Positions 48,653 through 58,800 of a DNA stretch of 64,000 nt are shown here, piece after piece; position 1 is the first letter of the stretch; every line of letters begins with the position of its first letter. Source of the stretch: Micropterix aruncella (lineage: Eukaryota > Arthropoda > Insecta > Lepidoptera > Micropterigidae); contig OX155973.1 of NCBI GenBank assembly GCA_944548615.1, forward strand, positions 22,221,386-22,285,385. Direction: 5' to 3'. Both the position numbers and the translations under genes were made by a program. The notes beneath the pieces are model-generated. The model worked only from the letters and a program-made list of their open reading frames with translations. It made no database searches and was not told the origin of the DNA.

Positions 48653-49129
48653 TAAGACTTCAGCTAATTGAGGTAGTTGTATTGCATTAATAGCTGTTAT
48701 CTGGAATGAAGTTTGCTCACTAGATCTGCTGAGGTGTGTAACTAATGATTACTTTTATGGCTCGTAGGATAATTGATTGGTCATGGAACAGGATTAACAA
48801 TAGATAAAAAACAGTTTTTCTAAACTTGTCGAATTTAAAATTTAATGTTTAAACTTCACAGAAAAACTATGTATCCATATAATACTACTTAAAACATCTC
48901 CATTTGAAGCGATATTATAATGTGTAACTTCTACTCTTTAGATTACAAAGTTCCTTTAAGTTTGCTATTCAAATATCTACAATGTTATCTTTTACAATAT
49001 TTTATTATTATATTATATAAATAAATTGACATCACAAAGTTATGATAATGAAAAAATCTAAGTAGATAGTATAATAATGGTTAGCCTAAAAACTGTAACG
49101 TATCCACTCGAGTGAAATGGTAAAATGTG

Positions 49130-49900
49130 GTCGGCCAGTTAGTGATGTCGGAATGGATTTTTTTTTCTCGCGGGAGTGCCCTGCATCCTTTTCGCAGTGG
49201 CATTAGGTAGCTAATGGTTCTCGTGCAGTTGAACGACTAAGAACCACCTCGTTCTTTGGTGTTGGCTCAACTCACGGTTCAGATCCTATCCAGTAGCCTC
49301 CTTGAGTAAAGGTCTACCCCGGTAAGGACCCTGTTTCCCCTGCCTTTTATTGCAAGCAAGGTGAATCAGTTCCCCAAGGGGATGACCTTCGGGTGCCACT
49401 GGGCGGTTTGCGCACCGCGCGGAGTCAACCAATCAACTTTGCGACCTTGCTAATAACTGGAGGAGTTTGGAAATGATTTTATTGTTTCCTAAGCTGAGGT
49501 GGATGCTGACCATGTTGAAACGACCACGCTTGAAACGACCAATTGGCCACCCGATCGCGATTTCAGAGACGGGCAAAGGACACCACGGTCCGCAATAAAT
49601 TCAAACTTAATTACCGCTGAACTAATCAACAGGTAGGCAAGCGACTTCAGACCCGTAACCAGTCGGGAGGATGGAGAAATTCAGCCATAACTGGTAGTCA
49701 GGGCTCGAGCTCGGCCCGCTGGGTTCAATTCTCAGTGCCACACGGTAAGGTGTGGGCCTCTCCCGGGCGAGTTGGCGTAGCTAGACGGTGGACTGTGTTG
49801 TCCCTTAGTCTTTACGTTCACTCCAGGTTGAAAGAACGATTATAAATCATTATACCTTCCTGGAGTGACGGGTTTGCCCGTTGTAGATGACACCTCGAAA
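49130..49900 (-). repeat. U600 repeat, longer diverged copy
   Basis: The minus strand carries the blocks of 40073-40663 in order and ends with GGTGTCATCTACAACGGGCA-AACCCGTCAC. The 5' extension (49130-49330 on plus) is not present in the other copies, so it may be a longer parental form or an adjacent element. Confidence 0.65.
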
Positions 49901-49934
49901 GTGGCAATGTGTTCCAGGTGGCCATTCTATGCAA

Positions 49935-50114
49935 ATTATAAATAAGATGAAAACCTAATTTACAGCGTTAAGTTTGTAGCACCTGATGTTTTGGCGATGT
50001 TGCAACTGCCGTTGTTCAGGGTACTCAATCTACAGTCTAATGAACTTCACGCAGTAAATTCGTTTTTATCTTATTTATAATGTCAAACAATCGCGATAGT
50101 CTTCGATATCACAC
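49935..50114. mobile_element. Penelope-like solo terminal unit with 9-bp TSD
   Basis: Two inverted terminal pieces (ATTATAAATAAGATGAAAAC ... and ... TTTTTATCTTATTTATAATG, CAAACAATCGCGATAGTCTT) face each other with no coding part. TCTATGCAA is repeated at 49926-49934 and 50115-50123. Confidence 0.75.
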
Positions 50115-50415
50115 TCTATGCAACATCGTGCAGCCGAGAGTAGAAGGTCCACTTATCAAATTGCATTTAAATAAAAGGTATAATTACAAATGTTACATGA
50201 ATATTTAAATAAAGGTCTAATGTTTCATGTAGCTAATGTTTTATTTGATAATCTTACATATATATTACGAGATATATCAATAAAAATAACCCAAAATGAC
50301 TATAATCTTTAGATGCCGATTTTTAAAACAACATCTAAAACAATGTAAGTCAATAGGTCGATAAATCCTTTAACTTCATTAAATTCTGAAAAGTTCGCAA
50401 TTTGTTCAGTGTTCT

Positions 50416-50820
50416 TCAACCCTTTGTTGAACTCAATACTTTATTTAGATTGGCATACGGGTCGCTCTTCTTTGTACCTTCTAGAGACTCCAAATTTGGT
50501 AACCGCGTTTGAGCGGCATTTGAGCGCACTTGAGTGGTCTCACATGAGTCTTGTATATTCTTAATAACAATTAGGGACTTAAGCAGTGAAATGATTTGCG
50601 GATGATGTACGGCTGGGAGTTTTTTGCAATGGCTGTGATGTGACGCTCCCACTTGAGATCTCTTGATATAGTTATGCCCAAGTTCTTCTGGAGTGTAACA
50701 AAACCCAGTGATGAATTATGTAAATGGTAGTTTAACTTTGGATTACTTCTACCAAAATTATGATGTAGGCTTTTTGCGTGTTTCGAAATGCGCATCTGGC
50801 GTTAGCATATAACTCTGCCT
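50416..50820 (-). pseudogene. LINE RT fragment
   Basis: MRISKHAKSLHHNFGRSNPK, LNYHLHNSSLGFVTLQKNLG, ITISRDLKWERHITAIAKNS corresponds to RT '...Y.l....l.....k.LGi.is.dL.w..Hi..i..k'. The frame shifts near 50600 into the 78-aa frame ending 50416. Confidence 0.65.
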
Positions 50821-51206
50821 AAAATATAGAAGCGTATTTACCGAGGCTTTCTGCTAGCTAGCAAAAGTTTTAATAGCCAATATGATAGTTAACATTCGTC
50901 GTGGCCAACGGACGTGGCACCAAAGGAAGAAGTACATTACCCGTAGCCGACCACTATAGAATTACTTTTTTAAGTCATCAAAGATAATGAATAAGTTGTA
51001 CATACAATGCTCTAATTACATTTATTAACAAGACACACATGTAGTTATAGAAGAAACAACATTTAAAAGTTATAGTAATTGTAATGGAGTTGGCGTGGAC
51101 TGAATTTAGCTGATCCCATTCTGGTTATCACCTTGTTACGGTAGATGGTAGTGAAGGTGTCGTATGTACAGACTGTGTTGCCAGTCCTGATTTTTTGTGA
51201 TACACA

Positions 51207-52145
51207 CAGGGCGGTAGAAAAGTTCTCAGCCTAACATAGAGATGATGCTCTGATTGAATTGCAACATTTTTTCTTTGTCAAAATAAAAATATTCAAAATA
51301 AATCGGAGTATCAAGCCTGGATTAAATTCATGACAAAAGAGGGAAAAGGACCAACCGAAATCAATAAGTGTTTGCAGGATAAGGGTCCATCAAGCACTTA
51401 TTGATCCTACAAGCACTTCAAGACAAGGGTGTCTTCTACTGAGATATTGTGGGCTTGCCAATTTAAGTTTGACCGGTTTGGAGTCACCGGATGACAACCC
51501 TCGCAACGGACGCCCGGTCGAGGCGTCTGGAGGTGATAAAAATTGTCGCAAAAGTTGGAGAACAATCATCGACTAAGAAACAGTCGGCCGAGATCGTAAA
51601 CATCTCAACTGAAAGAGAATACTCTTAAGCAAGAATAAGATCAGTCGCAGTTGGGTGCCCAAAATGCCCACGGCCGAAAACAATTGCTAGCGAATGAGAT
51701 CCTCGATAGACCATGGTTGATTTGGAAAATTTTGCATCGCATTGTGATATGTGATGAGACACGGATACATCACTACCACCTCAAGACAAAGCCCTAAAGC
51801 ATGCAGTAATAATGATGTGGGAATCAAGCGCCTTTTAAATTTAAGGCTGTACCAGTACCGACAAGATCATGGTCACCGTTTTACAGCATGCTGATGGTAC
51901 AATACTAATTTATGATCTTTAGAAAAGACAAGGTTTCATCCAAAGACAACACTCCGTGTGCTGGAGGATTGCAGCTTGAAGTGCTCAACCACCAACCGTA
52001 TTCTCCAGAGCCCTCAGATCCAAACTGTTATATCGAAACGACATAAAGAGTGTGTTGAGGATCGAGTGGATTATGTTGAGATTAAAATAAGTTTCAATAA
52101 AAACACTGTCTTTCGCTATTAGGCTGGGAACTATTCCACCATTGA
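51207..52145 (+). pseudogene. mariner element, decayed
   Basis: TIR-like ends: GGCGGTAGAAAAGTTCTCAG-CCTAA and, mirrored, GGTGGAATAGTTCCCAGCCT-AA. Codes in fragments: AWIKFMTKEGKGPTEINKCL, WKILHRIVICDETRIHHYHL then KTKP, and TRSWSPFYSMLMVQY. The 'GDETWIHHY.PETK' motif (here CDETRIHHYHLKTK) carries the first catalytic D. Multiple stops. Confidence 0.75.
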
Positions 52146-52439
52146 CAAACCGGGGGCCGATCTAGGAAGAGTGTGTACCACTAAAGCTCCCACAAAGCCT
52201 GCTGTAATTGACCAAAATATTACACCGCTCACACGAGAAGACGGATTTCCAGGTCACAGGATTATTATGATCAGATTAGTCCAACCTACAGTACCAGAGG
52301 ATCGCTTTCATTCTACGTCAACTATTTTAATCCGCTACCCAAAAGACCACAGTTTAAAAGTCTTACTCGATTGAATCTATCAAAAAGCATTGACGTATAA
52401 ATATATAGACCTGGCATCGGCCAACGGCAGCCATGTCAG

Positions 52440-52800
52440 TCAGCAGTTCGGTCGTGCAATTACAATCTACGCTAAATAGGAACAATCTACGCATACTGGT
52501 GCACAGCGCCTGCTCACGGGGCATTGTGGCCTCAACAAACACATGTACAACCTCAAGCTCCGAGACACAAAAATGTGCAGGTTCTGCCAAGGGGCAGAGG
52601 AAACTCATCTGCACCTCATGTGCGAGTGTGACCCGCTGATGCGTGAAAGATACATCCACTTGGGTGGTCATTACCTCCAACCTGAGGAGGTAAAACAATC
52701 TGGCGCCAAAAGCCTATTGCGGTTCTTAAATGACACGAAGCTTAGCGCAGAACTATAGTAGGTGGCGAACACAATAGATCAGCAATGGTCGCAGTGTTAC
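52440..52800 (+). pseudogene. LINE (RNase H-type) C-terminal fragment
   Basis: Reads AQRLLTGHCGLNKHMYNLKL, RDTKMCRFCQGAEETHLHLM, CECDPLMRERYIHLGGHYL. The 'G..gL..hl..l.....~~CR.C....ET..H.l..C' pattern is the C-terminal zinc knuckle after the RNase H of R1/I-type LINEs. A TAG ends it at 52758. Confidence 0.7.
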
Positions 52801-53109
52801 AAGGCTCATAAAGACCTTAGAAAAGCCCCACACAACAAATAATAATAATAATAACATCTATGCTTCATTGTATTTCCTCGCCATTCTACGAGTTGAAATG
52901 CTTTATTGCGTATCGAGAAATTGCTATAGAATACTTCCAGCAAGCAAATGAAAGTAGTTAGAATTTTACAAGTAAGTTTTGATGAAGCGGTCAGTCGTTT
53001 TCATGTTTAACCCCTGGGAGGCAAAAAACGCCAACGCGTGGTTACGGTGGTAAATAGATCTGCTCAAAGCCATTTATGCCAGCCTCCATATATATTATAT
53101 AAATTTATG

Positions 53110-53424
53110 ATATGCATGACTAACAAGATTAATTATTGGGTAGCAAGAGATGATTGTAGAGGTAGAGATTGCAAACTTTTACCAATAATAAAGCAACGGA
53201 AAGTGGCGTACCTGGGCCACGTGCTGAGACATGAGCGATACCAACTGCTTCAGCTCATTATTGGCTGGAAGAATAAAAACTCTTGGCTCTGCAACATCCT
53301 AGAGTGGACAAACGTCTCAAGCGTAGAAGAACTATTTCGCTTGGCCCAAGACAGGGAAAAATTCACAGAGCTAACAGCCACCTCCTCTAGGAGAGGCACT
53401 ATAAGAAGAAGAGGTAATTCATAA
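53110..53424 (+). pseudogene. RTE-type LINE C-terminus
   Basis: DCRGRDCKLLPIIKQRKVAY, LGHVLRHERYQLLQLIIGWK, NKNSWLCNILEWTNVSSVEE, LFRLAQDREKF. The 'i..RK..YLGHv.R.....ll..i..Gk........W...l..W......eLFr.A.DR' tail is diagnostic of RTE elements. Confidence 0.8.
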
Positions 53425-54553
53425 AAAAATATATTGTTAGTATTTTTGTACAAAATCGAGCAAAAATGTGTGGTGCCGATTTTGCACACGTAGGCTGGCT
53501 TCCGAAAGCTTAAATGATGATGTCATCTCGTATATGACATTTTCTCTACCAGCAGCGAGGTCCCGCTTCATCGTGGCTAAGACAGCATTGGTTTTTACCT
53601 GTAATTCACATTGAATGCAAGGTCAATATATTTATATGTCAACGTCAAAAAATTGACCTTTCCGCAGGTCCCCAGTCGCAGAATGTAATGCGCATTCCTT
53701 TACAAAAGACACAGACGTTTCAACAAAATGGAATGTGGATTTCGCAGCATTATAAGAAATATACAATGATGCAGAGCGAACAACGAAAGCAGAATCAACC
53801 ATAATAATAATATTCATAAAACTTACGGAGTACATTTTGGAAATATAATTATTTTATTTGAAAATACTCCGATGGTTGGTGATACCATGTGATACTAAGT
53901 GACCGATATCGATATCTTTGGAAGTAAAATGCGTAATAATTATTAATACTGGTGTGAGTACAATAATAGTAGAGAATCAACTCAAATAAACACTTCTTCA
54001 AAGACTTGACAAAAGAGTAAAATCCAGATATTTGTGCCAAAAACTGAATAATATTCTTGTTTTGAGCTGATTCTCGTGAAACTTGACTAGCAACTACATA
54101 GCATTTTAAATAAAGCATAAAATAGATCGCAAATTTCATCAAAGTTGAAAATTTGATCCGATGTATCACAATTAATATGTAACAAAAATATAAATATTGT
54201 ATGGAAAATACAAGTACATAATAACAATAGAATTTGTAGGACGCAACGAAAACTTTAAAAAATACTTACGCTATTCGTTTTTTCTTGTGTGGGTGGTGAC
54301 AAGCGACATACTGTGAAATCGAGGACATTATAAATAAGACAAAAACGTTTTTGGATGCTAAGATTTGAGAGGAGGAGTTACAATACTCTTGGACATACAC
54401 ATGAGAATTTTACACAGGAGATGGAACAAGTTAAGTCCTTAGGAAAAATGTATGTCCTCAAAATATTCTTTATGCTCATCACCAACTGCAAAGGAGCGAA
54501 ACGAGATAAAGTGAGTGTTTGTTGTTTGGATGGTGGAATTTCTATACTTGCAG
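53425..54553. other. Rop-side intergenic, nothing firmly recognised
   Basis: Minus-strand 53600-53480 gives a neat short frame, VKTNAVLATMKRDLAAGREN, VIYEMTSSFKLSEASLRVQN, preceded by an acceptor-like TTACAG. I do not recognise it, and it may be LINE debris. Confidence 0.3.
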
Positions 54554-54568
54554 CCCCCCCCCCCCCCC
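54554..54568. repeat. Poly(C) run of 15
   Basis: Homopolymer tract in AT-rich sequence. Confidence 0.85.
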
Positions 54569-54835
54569 TCCTCCAGTCAATGTATATCTGGGAATATTTC
54601 TTTCCATGATTTTTAATACTGCAGCTCTTCTTCTCTAATTATATGGAGATACAAAATAAACCTCATTCATAAAGTATTTTGATTAGTTTCCCAAAACAAT
54701 GGAATTGCGCAAACACAAGAAAATATGAATGGAATTGGGTGTCACCCTCTAAGCAAGAAATATAGAGTCCAATGATCTTCAGTTATGATTGTGAACTCTT
54801 TTTATTGCAATGTCTTTTGTTCTGAATTATGGCCG

Positions 54836-55340
54836 AGTTACATTGAGTCAGTTACTGACTTCAAATTCAAGATAAGTCAGGGCTGACCTGGTACTGCCAT
54901 CGATTAAATTGATTTTAAGTCAGCACAACGCTGTCGCATCGGTGCTGACTCCAATATTCCCACTACATATTTTGAAGTCAGTTTGCTCCTTTAATCAGCG
55001 GGTGCACCCCGCTGGTGCCTGATACTGATCTGATACTGTGCCTGGTACTGATCTTGCCTAAACGCCGAAGTGAGTTGTTGGTTAGTCGCTGGAATTGCAT
55101 CGTAAGGTGATGTTGCAGTGTTGAAAATTTTAACTAGCGAAAACGACTATTCTTTTTGATACCTTTCCTTCTATTTTCTCAATAAATAGTTCACTCGTAT
55201 CAAATTCTGCCGTTTTCAAAAACTAATTTTTCTCTCAGTGACTATAATAACACAACTGATTGGCTATGTAAACAATGTAAATCAGTTCTCGGCAGCAGCA
55301 CTGATACCTTTAGCTAACTCAATGTAAATCAGCCTTTACA
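54836..55340. mobile_element. Possible MITE
   Basis: GAGTTACATTGAGTCAGTTA-CTGACTT at the left resembles the reverse complement of the right end (CTGATTTACATTGAGTTAGC-TAAAGGTATCAG). Internal AAGTCAG repeats. TSD unresolved. Confidence 0.4.
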
Positions 55341-55692
55341 AGAAGGCATTCAAGGTAAAATAGCGAGCTTTTAACCGCTCTATTTTCCAGTTCTGCTCCG
55401 TGACTAAGGATCTCTTAAGTAAAGAATTCCTACACCGCACTCTAAAAATATCGTTGGGCTGTTCACAAATCAGTTTACAAGGAGAGATTGCATCATTACA
55501 AAATATGGAGAGTCCTCATAGGAAAAACAAACACTTTGACGAGACAATCTTGTCACCACCTCACACAAAATAATAAGAAAAATGAAATATACTACTTAAC
55601 CCTACAAATAACGAAAATAATGAAGTAAACGTAAAATGCAATGGGTTGGAGCGTTGGTTTCGGGTGAGGAAGGTGTTGTAGAGAGGCGGGCT

Positions 55693-55826
55693 TTAGGAGC
55701 TCAGACTTGCGAGATCGGAGAGAAATCCTTCCGGAGTAAGGATGTGCGAGGAGCCGATGATCACCTCCCAGTTTTTCATCGCCGCTGTTACTTCGTACGC
55801 GCATCTGATTTCGGAGAAGCACACTC
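55693..55826 (-). CDS. Rop: Rop last coding exon
   Basis: Encodes [44 protein letters not shown]-stop. Acceptor CT at 55827-55828. The stop TAA is at 55693-55695. The 44 codons after the split glycine match the insect Rop C-terminus, which ends in SDLxSLS. Confidence 0.95.
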
Positions 55827-58800
55827 CTGCAAGAGACGATTCAAAATTACTTTATTTTATTTACTTTTGTCTCACAGGTTAACTTCCCATTCAACACAGC
55901 GTGAAACGTAAGTGTAGATTAGTCCATTCAATTTGTAAATCGTTGATATGGAATCGTTATCAACACACGAAACAAACAAGACTTGCGTCCTTGCAAAATG
56001 CGACTAAGTAAGGTTAGAAATAGTTTCCTGTATCAGTCCAATATATTTTATAACAAGATTCCATTGTGCGTCAGGGGTCTTGGAGACGTTCAATTTAAGA
56101 GCAAGGTGCAGGATATGCTTATTAAGAACCCAGTGTATTCTGTTAAGGACTTTGAGAGTATTGATTTTCCTAATCTTCCATAATTATTTATATTAAAATC
56201 TTTTCTTATTTTTATTTATTTTTTATTTTCTTATACAATCACTGATATCAAAGATGGATTATAATATAAAAAAATATATTGACCATTTCTATTGCGACAT
56301 TGTTATTGATTTAATTTTATATTTTTTATAATTTTAATTTTACTGTTTTATAACCGACTATTCGTTTTTATATTTTGACTATCTGCAGTATTTAGGCAGC
56401 TCCAATTATTTAAAAAAGATCTTAAATCTTTATTTTAAATTGAAATATTAATTATTTTATTTTTTTATTTATTTAGTACTTTATTCATATGTTTTTATAC
56501 ATATAGCCACATTATTACCAATGTTATAAAGTAACTCGGAAAAAATTAACACACAAATGTAGCAAATGGTCAGTGCCCACCTAACTAGGACTGAAATGTC
56601 CTGTATCTAGGCGGGTCAGAGTAAACAATTAAAATTAGCTATTTAATTTATAAAGAACTAAATTGACTGCCGTTTTATTTTTTGAAATAGTAATTAAAAT
56701 TTAATATATAATATAATATAATAATCTGTATAAATATTGCAATGTATATACAGTACAACCTCTGTAATCCGACGGATACCGGACCAGTGCACTGCCGGAT
56801 TACCGAAAACACCGGATTATTGGAAAATAATTTTAAAAAGTCTAACAGAAACTTTCGTTTTAATGTAGGCTACATTAAAAATATAAAATATACAAAGGTG
56901 TTAAAAATAAAGGTAAAATATACAATAGTGTAACTTACGTTATTCCATTGACGTGGAAGGCTTGAAATAATTGTCTATTGTCTTTTGTTTTTTATTTCTG
57001 AACGGTCCTTTAAGGGCTTGTCCTTGTAACCGTTTTAACCCCGGGCGATTGGCCGATAATCTTATTTTAATTTTATTTTTAATCCTATTTTAATTTAATT
57101 TGTTTTATTTTATTATGTTTTATTATGTTAATATGTTTTATTTCTATTATGGGTACAGTGGTTTGGCAGTTATTAATGTTTTGGTGAGACAGTATCATAG
57201 ATCATTTTTTTTCCTAATTTTTACTAAAAATTGTTGGGACATCAACTTGTCAATCAGCTAAGGGGCCGAGGCCTGAAGGGTTAACACTAAAACGTCATGA
57301 GTACAGGCGTCATTTTCTTCTGCCCACGCTATCGACGGGGCGAACAAGACGATAGCCGCATCATGGCTTATCTTTGAAGCAGCTGTCATGTCATGGCAGT
57401 GAGTGGCCGACGTTGCCAGATTTATTTAGAAGCATCAACACCGCGAAAAGAATGCCGGATTACTGGGAGTGCCGGACAGCTGAGATGCCGGATTACAGTG
57501 GTTGTACTGTACCTAATTCTATTTATGTAATACTATGGTAAGTACATAGATACATTAATTCGATTATAATAAATAGTAAATACATTATGTATAAACATAT
57601 TTATATTAGAATACAATTATATAAATACGATTAAAAAATATTGGGAAAAATAAGAAATAACATACGATGTATTAATTGTTTTACAATAAAAAAATAATAG
57701 TCGATATTTAAAAAATTAATTATACCACATAAGGTATAATACCAGTTATTCAACTTGCCTATACCAAGAGAAGGGATTCCTACCAACTGGCTTTTTTGAA
57801 AAAAAAAAAAAAGATCATTCTTTCGGACTGTCGATTTTTTGCTGACGACACTGACTTTTCACCGAGCTATGCATCGCAGATGGATCGATAGTGGGAGACT
57901 TAAATCCGAAAAAGTTATGTCCTTGGCTAGTGTAAATGCAGTTGCTAATGATGGCTAGTGTAACTCAGAAGTGGTGTAAATGCAGTGGTGAATAAGGCAA
58001 ATTCAATAATATATCTCACTAGCAAAGCCTTCCAGTGTTTAACTCTAAAAAATCTACACCTTGTGTAAGACTTAAGGGAACCCATACTTCCATACGTAGC
58101 CTTCTCGCAAAAGTCCAACGTAGAGCCAGGAATATTTCAATTGAAAGATTGTTGTGAAAGAGGGGCCTTATCCAGACTTTCAAACTATTGAATGGATACT
58201 ATAAAGCAATAATAAGCATCACACTTACAAACATATTACACACACACATACCTACAAACACTTCACAGTTGGGTTGGTTTGTAAGAGATAGTCATCTATA
58301 CTAATATTATAAAGAGGTAAAGTTTGTGAGGTTGTAGGAAGTAATCTCTGGATCTACTGAACCGATTCTGAAAATTCTTTTACCAATAGAAAGCCACGTT
58401 ATTTGTGAGTGTCATAGGCTATATATTAATCCGAAAAATGAAAAGACTTTTTCGTGGTAGTCGGATTTGCAAAGTAAGTCGGAGAATAAGCGGTCGAACG
58501 AAAACGTTTCGAACTAACGTTGCCTTAACGATGAGAGATATATGATTAAGTTCTAGAGCTTGATAATGCCTTCAAAAAAGTCAGCGACAGCATATGTCTA
58601 ACTTTTATATTTAAGTCACAAAAAGTAGTATTTTATATTAAAAGAAATAATTTAAATCATGGTCAGGTTAGGTCATGTTTATTGGTCATATTATCAACAA
58701 TTATGAATTCTTATCAAAATAAGTAAATTTATCGTCTCAAGTGTTTAAAACAAAAAACCTTTCCCTTTTACTGCATAAATGGTTAGAGATAAGACACTCA

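Larger units (their letters stand above)
56455..57670 (-). mobile_element. LINE 3' UTR copy 3, interrupted by a pogo-type MITE
   Basis: Collinear with 16930-17410, including the stem-loop at 56577-56615. At 56750/57510 a TA-flanked MITE splits it. Copy 2 shows the uninterrupted sequence GTATATACCTAATCATATTT at the same place. Confidence 0.8.
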
